Below are positions 55,160 to 64,000 of a DNA stretch of 64,000 nucleotides, piece by piece. The position numbers were made by a program, and so were the translations under genes. This DNA is from Harmothoe impar (Eukaryota > Annelida > Polychaeta > Phyllodocida > Polynoidae), in assembly GCA_947462335.1 (NCBI GenBank), contig OX381714.1, positions 61,053,800 through 61,117,799 on the forward strand, given 5' to 3'. Under the pieces are notes generated by a model, which was not told where the DNA came from, did not search any database, and was given only the letters and a program-made list of their open reading frames with translations. Position 1 is the stretch's first letter; each line of letters begins with the position of its first letter.

Positions 55160-55330
55160 AAATAAACACAAAGGTACACTCATTTCAGTCTGTTGACTGG
55201 GTTATTTCACTTGTTGACCCTTAGGCCGCATTTCACTCGGCCTACGGCCTCGGGAAAATACGGCCCAAGGTCAACTCATGAAATAACCCAGTCAACAGAC
55301 TGAAACTCGTGCACCTTTGTCTATTTATTT
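55160..55330. repeat. Foldback element, TAAATAGACAAAGG family, copy 2
   Basis: Arms pair over about 75 bp (AGTCTGTTGACTGGGTTATTTC with its complement). Related to 41731-41897 in inverse orientation. Confidence 0.8.
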
Positions 55331-55504
55331 TTTGGAAATACAAGATTTGCTATGCTTAAGCACTGGAAGGCCGTATTCAATGCCCCCCATTTAATACAAT
55401 GTGGCCGTATTCAATAGACTAAGAAAAAGTAGTTTTGCCTTCATTAAAGGGCTTCAAATAAAAATTGTAAACACAAATGCCGACTATATTGATACCGCTC
55501 TGAC

Positions 55505-55672
55505 GTATTTCACTCGTGGAGACTGGGGCGCATCTAGACTCGCCCCCGTCTGTATCATCGGGCGGGTGGTCACAGGTGGGCGGGTCTGACGGTGAGAGAC
55601 TAGGGCGCATCCCACTCAGCATGCGGCTTCTTGGGATACTGCCCCAGCCCCCACTCGTGAAATACAACAGAG
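55505..55672. repeat. Foldback with GTATTTCACTCGTG ends
   Basis: GTATTTCACTCGTGG and CCCACTCGTGAAATAC are inverse, as are GGGGCGCATC and GATGCGCCCTA inside. It shares the TATTTCAC word with the element at 55160-55330. Confidence 0.65.
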
Positions 55673-56950
55673 ACGATATCAATGGGCGTTGGAATTTGTC
55701 TATATATCCAAATTTCAGAAAATTGGTGAATTATGGTCTAAACAATCTTAAAGATGACGTCATCCTCAGAATTCACAGGATGGGTCCCACTTCTGTTTAG
55801 GTGGGTATTTCCCCTGAAGCAGCCCTGGAACATTTCGCAATCAATGAACTTCATAGTATAGATAGAGGACTTCTAATTGACTCCGATGGTTGAGCCTCTA
55901 CAGCTATCGGACGTTTCCGAAGATAGAAGCTATGTCGTAACATGGCAAAAGTCGGTTCTGCAGCTAGCCAATTTAGCAGGACCGGATAGATTTCTGCAGG
56001 ACAGAATACCAAAATCAAAGTTTTGCATACTATTTAGAATAGAATAATATTTATAAAAGAAATAATAACAAAAAAATGCTCTAATTTGCCTAGAATATTA
56101 GTGTGCACTCTAGAACTAGTAACTTCAGTTCTAGTTGGAATATTTGAAAAATTCTTTCAATTTTGGAAAGCCCAGAATGTAGAGGACATCTGGTCCTGCA
56201 CTTGTCATTCTGCCGGACCAGAGTCATTTTAGGCGGACATTGCCACTGTCCGGCACGTTTTGGCAAAGACATGGACAACATTCTTAAACAAAAATTATTG
56301 GAAATATCCCTCCCTAATTGAAAAATAAATATTTAGAAAAAGGACGGGAGTGGGGGAGGGGGATACAGGGGTCCAACCGTTTTCCGGCCAAGAATATCTC
56401 TTAAGTTCTTAAGTTCTCATTGGGAATGATAAATGACATCTTAGCTAATAAACTCAAATTCAACTCAAATAGGAGGCAAGGCTAGGAGAGCCCTAAAACT
56501 GAACTATAATCATTTATTATACGATATAGGCTTACACCGTGCTTTTTACGTGATATTCCCGTTCTGATATTGGTGCATACCAGAGACTTGGGGGGGTGAA
56601 ATCGTTCTGATATTCTGGATATCAGAATCGATCCGGGGACCCCTGGTGTGTGAGGCGACGACGCTAGTGCCCATGCCCATCCGGCTGTGGTGAATGGGTA
56701 GGGAAACGCTGGTTATAACACCCCCCCAAGCTGGCCCCCTTACAAATTCTATGTTGAACTCAGTGTTGGAGATTGAAACCATGACGTAGCCAGGCTCCAC
56801 CAATCAGCGAGCAGGGTTGGTGGCATGCCAAAACAACATGGCGCTACTGGTGTTCGAGTGATATTCAGTCAATAATCCTTCAAAATGGCGAAATTAGGAC
56901 GTTTTAAAGGTAAATAAGGACATATGAATCGAAATATCGTATAATAAACC

Positions 56951-57074
56951 TAATAATATATGAATATGACCGCACTCGGGCTGTATATAGATGAATAACG
57001 ACCTCGGTGCTACGCACCTCGGGTCGTTATTCATCAATACACAACCCTTGTGCGGTCATATTCATATATTATTG
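56951..57074. repeat. 124-bp hairpin MITE
   Basis: TAATAATATATGAATATGACC and its complement form the outer stem; GAATAACGACC and its complement form an inner stem around CTACG. Confidence 0.85.
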
Positions 57075-57264
57075 GTTAAATATTCATACAATCATGTGCC
57101 TCTGTGTGTGTTTAGCGAAGGCAGCATGACTGAATATATGTGAACCTGCAAACTTTCTGGGTCTATTTATGGTCCAGAACAACAGTATTATTTCAATCCA
57201 TGTGAAAATATTTCCACATTTTACCAAATTATGTTTTAATTTTTTTCTTTCACCTTGACGGTAC

Positions 57265-57605
57265 ACTGCTAGAAGTAAGTACTGTAGCTGTACAGTATAA
57301 AAAGAGGTTTATCTATAAAAAATCTAAATTATACACATGTACATATTCAAATATTCACCAGCTAACATTTCTATGTCAATATAGGTCGAAATGCATGTCA
57401 ACCGGGTTAAAGAAAAATGAAAAGAAAAACATATTTCTCATTGTGCCAAGGCTAGACTCGAACCCATGATCTCCTGTGTGCGATGTTCTACAGTAGGTGA
57501 GTGTAGCTGTACAGTATGTCATACTGGGAACCAGAAATACCTCCTTTTATACTGTACAGCTACAGTATATCGCGCTGTGCAGCTACACTAACTTCTGACG
57601 GTGTA
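57265..57605. repeat. Foldback with GTACTGTAGCTGTACAGTAT ends and a minus-strand tRNA-like unit
   Basis: GTAGCTGTACAGTATAAAA (57285) and TTTTATACTGTACAGCTAC (57535) are inverse. GACTCGAACCC (57453) is a minus-strand B box. Related ends occur at 41135 and 49545. Confidence 0.65.
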
Positions 57606-57854
57606 ATCATTACAGGGTGTTCTGTGCTACCAGCAATATTCCCTTCTTGCTCTGTTTACAGCCATTGGCAAAGTTTACCCTGACACAATGTTATTTTCAT
57701 CAACTTGCATCAAGGTTATCTTTAGGGATGATCTGCTATCTGTACAGGAAGCCGGCCTTCTGCATGCAGAGATAGGAAAATAATGCTCACAATTTGCAAT
57801 CATGATGTGGCAGATACAAACAGAGATAAGCCTAATAACATTAAGGCTCCTTAA

Positions 57855-58075
57855 CCCTTTAAGGACGGCATGATGCATTAATGCATCATGATGCATGAAT
57901 GCAGCCCTGTAACTCGCCAGTGCTGCATTTAAGCAATGCCGAACCTATGGGGTTGATGCACTTCCGAGGGGTCAACAGGATGCACTAATGCAGCACCGGC
58001 AAGTAACTCAATGGTGCTGCATTGGTGCATCATGACGACAAATGTTATCTTTCAGCGACATCATTCCTGAGCAAG
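57855..58075. mobile_element. Multi-hairpin MITE copy
   Basis: TTAA (57851-57854) then CCCTTTAAGGACGGCATGATG. Module order is reversed relative to 16038-16280, and the right end is degraded. Confidence 0.75.
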
Positions 58076-58308
58076 GACCAGCACTCTAAGCTTAAATAGA
58101 GTTGTGTGTACGCGGGGGGGGGGGGTAGCCCAATCACATTACCCCACCCCCTATGCTTAACGATAGAGCTGCACCGTCATTATCATTAATCTAGGTGGAC
58201 TATCTTATCACCTGTGAAAGTATAAGATGTGATTATGGCGATATTGGTCTGCTAGGGGACCCCTGTATGATAAAGAAGATTACGTGTGGGTGGGGAGTAT
58301 ACCGGCAA

Positions 58309-58552
58309 CCCTTTGAGGACAGCATGCCACTTAAAGATCACATTTGTTGTCATGACGCACCAATGCAGCCCCAGCGAGTAACTCACCGGTGCTGCAGTGG
58401 TGCATCATGCTGACGCCTTGGGAGTGTATTTTCCCCACAGGGTCGGCATGATGCTTGAATGCAGCCCTGGCAAGTTCCTCGCCAGGGCTGCATTTATGCA
58501 TCATGGTGACCAGGGGCATGATGCATTAAGGTATCATGCCGTCCTTAAAGGG
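58309..58552. mobile_element. Multi-hairpin MITE, near-complete copy
   Basis: CCCTTTGAGGACAGCATG to GCCGTCCTTAAAGGG. Both hairpins are present, with cores AGCGAGTAACTC and GGCAAGTTCCTCGCC. Confidence 0.8.
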
Positions 58553-58804
58553 GTGAACATGTCCATTCACATCCCTACTCCCTCTCTTCATGAATGTTCA
58601 GTCTCCCCCACATTTCCCCTAGCTGGGTTGTTGATGTGCCTAGCCCCCTCCCCTCAAAGAAAGAAAGACAGAAGCTAATGAAAATGCCCACAAGGACATT
58701 TGTCAGAATTGGGGACCAGGCGCCATTGATCTTTCTTAATGCGATCTATTATCCAACCCTAAAATGGTAGGGGGCGGGGCAAATGATTGACTGATTCGTT
58801 TGCC

Positions 58805-58945
58805 TCTACATGGGTACCTGGATTTTTGACCATGCCACCGTGTCCATTTTTAGCCAAAGGGTCGTGTAAGAACTTACAGGAAGGTATCTGCAGGTCGATT
58901 TTCATCTATTATTTTTCTGTGTCCGTCGAATTTTAAAAGGGCCAT
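58805..58945. repeat. Copy of the CTCTACATGGGTACC dispersed repeat
   Basis: Matches 5302-5400 and the inverse of 10545-10760. Confidence 0.65.
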
Positions 58946-59027
58946 GTGCATATGCTAAACCCGTTTCATTCATAGAAAAACACACTTTCAGGACAGTGTG
59001 TGTTGTTTAGGGGCGTAGGCCAAAAAA

Positions 59028-59318
59028 TGAGGTTTCTTTCAGGTCACCCGACCGACCCTATCTAAACAGGGCCAACCCTACATTTTTTATGCAATTTTCA
59101 AGAAATTTTTATATTTTTACACTTTTTTGGGGTCAATTTTATGTTCACAAAGATTTTTAATTTTTTACATTCTTCCCATTTTTACACTTTTTTGGGTCAA
59201 TTTTAGGGTATGTAAAAAATAAAAATTTAAAAAAAAAGAAGAAGAAATCCGACCTACCGACCCTAGAGTTTCTTTCCATGTTACCTGAGACAAACCTTTT
59301 AAAATATTTATTTGGCCT
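59028..59318. mobile_element. GGCC-A(n) repeat, degraded copy
   Basis: GGCCAAAAAATGAGGTTTC at the left and GAGACAAACC...TTTGGCC at the right; CAGGTCACCCGACCGACC matches the 2957 and 46125 copies. Confidence 0.65.
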
Positions 59319-59504
59319 TTAAAATAGAGGGTACGCCCCCTGCTCCCCTGGTTCCTCTGTTTCCATCACCATCTCTATCTGTACCTCTCATTACTAATGA
59401 TCCAGTGAGTCAACACGAAACCGCAACCAGTATCTCCACATCACACCTGGCCTGTGGTGGTGGTGGTGGTGGGGGGGGGGGGGGGGGGGCAGGACGCAGG
59501 ACGC

Positions 59505-59805
59505 GGCTCAGTCTCGGACCCCGACTGTATGTATACAGTCTGGGAGAGTTCTTAAATACTGGGTTGTACTGGATGCCAGCAATCTGGACATTATAGGTTC
59601 GAGTCCCACCATGGCACAATTGGTAGGAATTTTTATAGCTGTACAATGCACCTCCTTTACACTTTTTTCTCTATCTAGATATTTAATATATGATATAACT
59701 ATGCCAGTATAGGGGTATTTATGCTTCAAATAGGCCAAATAAATAATGTAAAAAAAACGAACCTACATTTTTTCCAAGGTGGGATTCGAACCCATGAGGC
59801 CAAAC

Positions 59806-59853
<48 letters not shown>

Positions 59854-60010
59854 ATTCATGATCATGTGACCATGGCTAACCAATCAGTGGTTGAGCTATC
59901 TCATTAAGAAATGATCCAGGATCCTGGATCATTTTCTAAGTAGGTTACAGTTATTAGATACAAAATTGTCCAGGCCCATTACAGCCTGAGAGCTCGAGGC
60001 TGGAGGCGGC
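59505..60010. repeat. Repeat with two convergent tRNA-like B boxes, copy 2
   Basis: Inverse copy of 32135-32630, carrying GGTTCGAGTCCCACC (59598) and GGTGGGATTCGAACCC (59779) plus an AT microsatellite (59808-59850) not seen in copy 1. Confidence 0.75.
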
Positions 60011-60137
60011 TTGGCAGCGTCTCAACCGTGGTTGTGTGCGTTATACTGTGGTCTGTCTACCACCACATGATGTGTCTGTGTCACGGGGAGATGGTATACA
60101 CATGCTGTATCATGTACAGTGTACTGTCTGAGCCAGT

Positions 60138-60275
60138 CCCAGCTAACAAAAAAAACGTTATTTTACGTCAAAATAACGTTGTAAAACTTTGTATAACGTT
60201 TTGCCATAGTAAGGAGCCTTAGAGAAACGTTTTATAACGTTATAAAATGTTGTATAACGTTTTTTGTTTACTGGG
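60138..60275. mobile_element. AACGTT-rich MITE, copy 2
   Basis: Ends CCCAGCTAACAAAAAAAACG and CGTTTTTTGTTTACTGGG with GT on both sides. An additional right-end fragment lies at 60890-60990. Confidence 0.75.
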
Positions 60276-60299
60276 GTTGTCTGAGTGACAACACAACTA

Positions 60300-61620
60300 C
60301 AAATACAACAAATTGAATGTCTCTATTTAGTGAAGCATATTATTAATGTTTATGTATTTTCTCCACCTCTTCTTTTCTTAGTGGCAATGTAGAATGTATG
60401 AACGTTATTTCCAGACCTACTTTGTTAAGGTTTTAGTCAGATTTCTCCACTAAAAGGCATTTTTGGGTTAAAATATGATAATTTCATGGCAATTGGCCAA
60501 TTTCTAGGTATTTTTAGACATTTTTATCACAATATATCCTTCACAGCTGACCCTATTTTAGGCGAAATCTGATTTGAAGTATGCTTATTTTTATTATTTT
60601 CATCACAGGTAGGTCTGAGAGATTAAATCCAATGAATTAGAGGATTGAATAATGCTTTGATACATAAATTAAGCGGAAAACCTGAATTGATAACAGGTAC
60701 CCCTGTACATCCTGATCAAGATACCAAATTATCATGCAATAAATTGCCCTAAACAATGAACCTGGCCATTTGTAAGCCTTCATGAGTTAGCTCCTATTAT
60801 GTCATGTGGTTCGAAACTTATGGTGGTTGCTGCAAATAGTAAGGCCAGCATGCATATTCATTTCTAGAGTTCAAATATTGATTATTGCTATTCCGTTCAA
60901 CGTTATATAACGACGTTTCTCTATCGATCCTTATTATGGCAAAACGTTATATAACGTGTAAAACGACGTTTTTTTTTGTTTACTGGGTGTGATGTCCCCA
61001 TCCTCAGGGAGGGGGGTATGGCGTTTTATACACGATTCCATCATTATCCAAACAAGAACGGGGAAGTATTCTTAATACATTTATGTGAATCCAGCTGTCA
61101 ATGTTTGCAATCTATTAACACGGTTAAGAATTGATGATGTTAACATGTATTGAATGCCACGCCCCCCCCCCATCACCCCCCCCCCACACACACACACACA
61201 ACAGGTGTAAAGAACAGGTGCCGCGTCACACCTGTAGGTGTAACCCCTTAAATGGGTCATGAAGAGATGGGTTAGGAGCTAATTTAGGGTACTTTTTTTT
61301 ATTCTTTTTTTTAAACATATCTATATCCATAATGTCCATATAAATATCTGTGTAGCCTTTTAAATAACTCTGATACTTGTAAATGCATAACATATATAGA
61401 GAAAACCAGATCAGGGGACCCCTTTCACTAATTGAGTCGGGTCCCATGACCTATTCTGACCATGATTTGCTCTACTTTTAATGGACTTTATTTGTTTCAG
61501 AATGATTTAAAAAGCTACACACATTTTTTTATTGACATTATGAACAAAAATACGTTGAAAAATGAATAAAAAAAATTGGCCCCAAATTAGCTCCTAACCC
61601 ATCTTTAATTAATTATCTAA
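60300..61620. other. Unassigned AT-rich stretch
   Basis: Only the AACGTT fragment at 60890-60990 and C/CA runs at 61160-61200 are recognisable. No gene. Confidence 0.5.
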
Positions 61621-61726
61621 CGTGTGCTTTGACCATTGTCGTTATAATGGATGCATAAATATCTGGCGAGAAACTCACACCAGTACTCTATGCATGCATT
61701 ATGCCGACCCTACGGTATTAAAGGGG

Positions 61727-61806
61727 CATTCTCACCACTCGCACTTAACCACATAGTCGACTAGAATAGTACTAGAATTGTGAGTGGGATACGCTTGGTG
61801 ATTATG
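61727..61806. mobile_element. Short foldback with GGGGCATTCTCACC ends, copy 2
   Basis: Same order of words as 16279-16375; the right end is altered. Confidence 0.6.
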
Positions 61807-62320
61807 CCACTTACACTCATAGAATATCGGTTCATGCACTAGCCATAACCGGCTATGTAGTGCTGTCTCTTCCTAGAGGCTTTAAAACCTTTAGATAGAG
61901 AGGATCGGGTTGAGTTTTTTGTTTTAAAAAATATAAAATTATTTGGTCCTCATTAAGATACAGAATGTTCTTCCCCGACCAATTTTGGTATACCTGTATA
62001 TGTTGCATAATTACATCTAGATTGATTTCCTGTTAATTATTGAATTACCAGAGACAGATAAATATGTCATAAGGCTAAAATTCTGGACAGGAATATCCTT
62101 ATGGATCTATATAGACTCTATGAATGCATCATGATGACAAAGGACAGGGTGTGTGAAGCCGAAACATAACTTTACAATTCAAGGTGGAGGGATAACTATA
62201 AAGAAACCCCATCTTTTTGTTTCTACTTGACACCAAGAAACCACAGAATTACTGTTTACATTTTGAAGTAGGGGAAGAAGAAATCTAATCGATGATGTTG
62301 ATGACGTTGCTTGTAGATAA

Positions 62321-62498
62321 GGGAGTGTTCATTTATTAGTTACAGGGGGGGGTGGTGGGTTTGGGGGGGGCGTAAAAATTTCCGACCCCTCCCGAGGGGG
62401 GGGGGCGTAAAAAATTCTGAAAAAAACCCTTTTAAGCAAAAAAGCCCGCGCGCAAAATCTCACCATCCCCCCCTTGTAAATAATATATGAACACTCCC
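62321..62498. mobile_element. G-rich Harbinger-like MITE, copy 8
   Basis: Ends GGGAGTGTTCATTTATTAG and TAATATATGAACACTCCC; TAA at 62318-62320 and 62499-62501. Shortest copy (178 bp). Confidence 0.87.
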
Positions 62499-62594
62499 TA
62501 AATACAGTAGTAAGCTATTGAAGCACCTCATACCACGGAGGTAATCATGATAAGGACGATAGGACGAGAGGCCCTGGTGGTCTTAACTCTTAAA

Positions 62595-62841
62595 CCCTTC
62601 AAGGCCATATGCCGCTAAAAGATGACATTTGTCATCATGATGCACCAATGCAGCCCCGGCGAGTAACTCGCTGATGCTGCATTGGTGGCTTGTGCTGACC
62701 CTTCAGGAGTGCCTCAACTTTGTAGGGTCGCCATGAAGCTTTAATTCAGCCCTGGCGAGTTACTTGATGGGGCTGCAATGGTGCATCATGACAAATGTCA
62801 TCTTTAAATGAGGTGCCATCCTTAAACTTAAAGTTAAAGGG
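62595..62841. mobile_element. Multi-hairpin MITE copy
   Basis: CCCTTCAAGGCCATATGCCG to AAAGTTAAAGGG, then TTAA. The right half has a duplicated terminal part. Confidence 0.7.
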
Positions 62842-62983
62842 TTAAGGTCCGCTTAGTGCTGTAATGCAAGTTACTGGCCAGGGCTGCATTCATGCATCAT
62901 GTCAGGGCTGCATTCATGCATCATGTCAAGGCTGCATGTGTGCATCATGACGATAAAGGATATGATACACGAGCAAACCTTAA

Positions 62984-63212
62984 CCCTTTAAGGATGGCAT
63001 AATGCAATAATTCATCATGCCTAGGTCGGCATCATCCATGAATGCAGCCCTGGCGAGTAACTCGCCAGTGCAGCATTCAAGCATCATGCCCACCCTACAG
63101 GGTTGAGACATGGCATTATGCACCAATACACACTGGTGAGTTACTCGCCGAGGCTCCATTGGCATATCATGACGACAAATGTAATCTTTTAGAGACATCC
63201 GTCTTTAAAGGG
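62984..63212. mobile_element. Multi-hairpin MITE, best copy, TTAA on both sides
   Basis: CCCTTTAAGGATGGCAT at the left, CCGTCTTTAAAGGG at the right, TTAA at 62980-62983 and 63213-63216. Inside are two hairpins whose cores are GGCGAGTAACTCGCC and GGTGAGTTACTCGCC. TTAA duplication with a CCC start is the pattern of piggyBac transposons. No ORF. Confidence 0.85.
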
Positions 63213-63216
63213 TTAA

Positions 63217-64000
63217 AGGGTGAAACTTTCAACCAGGTGTTAAACCTCGCAATCATGGTTCTAACCTTTTTCCATAGTGAGTGTCACAGTAAATGATTGC
63301 CCCCCCACATCCAATTTAGCCAGATTACGGACAGACTTAATTAACTCACACTCCTAAACCCACAGTCTCCCCCTGGTGTAGGCTCCTGGAACTAACTGAC
63401 AACTGTATCCTGCCCTAAGGTCTTGGGGACCTACGTGTTTTACCTCTAAGTTTCTTATTTTCTGAGTATTTTCTATTTTAAATTGTAAAAGCGGTTCAAA
63501 ACGAATTACTTGTACGAAATATCCTGACTAAGCCTAAGATCATGGACTTTGGTGGCACTACCAGAGTTCAAATGTGCACAGAAAAAAAAATCTGTCAAGT
63601 TAAGTTAAAGACTTTATTCAAAGCATAGACAAGATAGTAGGTAGAAGAAAGGTTGATTAGGTTGAGACTGGTTGTTCAGGTGATTGATGTTTTAGACATG
63701 TTAACTACCTTTTTTCCAAATCATGGATAACACTCTATTATTGTCTCAGGAAGACACAGAGCTTTTTTTTTAAATATTGAATCAGTTAGGGCAAATATTT
63801 ATTAGCCTTCACAAAAGCTAAAACATCTTCCAAATCTCATATCCTGACAGGGCAGCACAAATAGATTACGTACATGGTTCTGTGAATATATTCCTAAAGC
63901 TTTAATAGTCATCAAATAGTTACGAATGTGGGCCTATCTACAAATCTATATGTAGGGGGGGTGGTTAGCCCAAACTTTTTGTGGGACCCATCCTAAAAGA
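63217..64000. other. Unassigned stretch at the right edge
   Basis: No gene or repeat family is recognised. Confidence 0.5.

Noticed and set aside
57855..63216. Evenly spaced palindromic repeats considered as a CRISPR array
   Set aside because: Units are about 230-bp transposon copies with TTAA flanks in animal DNA; there are no short repeats with unique spacers and no cas genes.

Overview
Organism: the window is nuclear DNA from an animal, most likely a marine invertebrate such as a lancelet, hemichordate, mollusc or cnidarian; the sequence alone does not settle which. The reasons are GT-AG introns, AT-rich non-coding DNA with long G/C, CA and TA runs, a very dense and nested set of short inverted-repeat transposons, a Ty3/gypsy LTR element, a Ngaro/PAT-like tyrosine-recombinase retrotransposon and a Crypton-type recombinase gene. 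There are no bacterial operons. Probably under 15% of the window is protein coding, and nearly all of that belongs to mobile elements. Layout: (a) 0-20 kb holds one probable host gene, a RING-finger protein on the minus strand (1942-2856) in a GC-rich island. Around it lie MITEs of at least seven families, several with intact target-site duplications (TSDs), and a 1.8-kb inverted repeat (7111-8890). (b) 19.4-23.5 kb holds a ~150-bp tandem repeat, a G-rich minisatellite, hAT-like elements and a CA/TA microsatellite. (c) 23750-31149 is a complete-ended LTR retrotransposon. Its two 547-bp LTRs look identical and it has a tRNA-His primer site, yet it lacks gag, protease and reverse transcriptase. 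It keeps RNase H plus integrase with two AT-hooks, has an internal promoter-like segment and two further ORFs of unknown function, and carries a 9-bp motif (ACCGWCGGT) nine times. (d) 36191-40904 is a Ngaro-like element with textbook split direct repeats (A1-ORFs-B1-A2-B2). (e) 42525-44462, minus strand, is a three-exon Crypton-type tyrosine recombinase gene with its catalytic residues intact. (f) 44734-53800 is a ~4-kb segment present twice in tandem. The two copies carry different transposon insertions, so each serves as the empty site for the other. (g) 54-64 kb is repeats only: TTAA-flanked multi-hairpin MITEs, foldbacks and paired tRNA-like repeats. How it works together: there is no shared pathway. 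The RT-less LTR element must have been copied in trans, since its LTRs show no divergence. The MITEs imply past or present piggyBac-, Harbinger-, hAT-, CACTA- and pogo-type transposases elsewhere in the genome. The most unusual object is the LTR element with accessory ORFs, its own TATA-bearing internal segment and the repeated 9-bp motif. Coordinates and alignments were worked out by eye, so boundaries are good to a few bases where TSDs are quoted and to tens of bases elsewhere.
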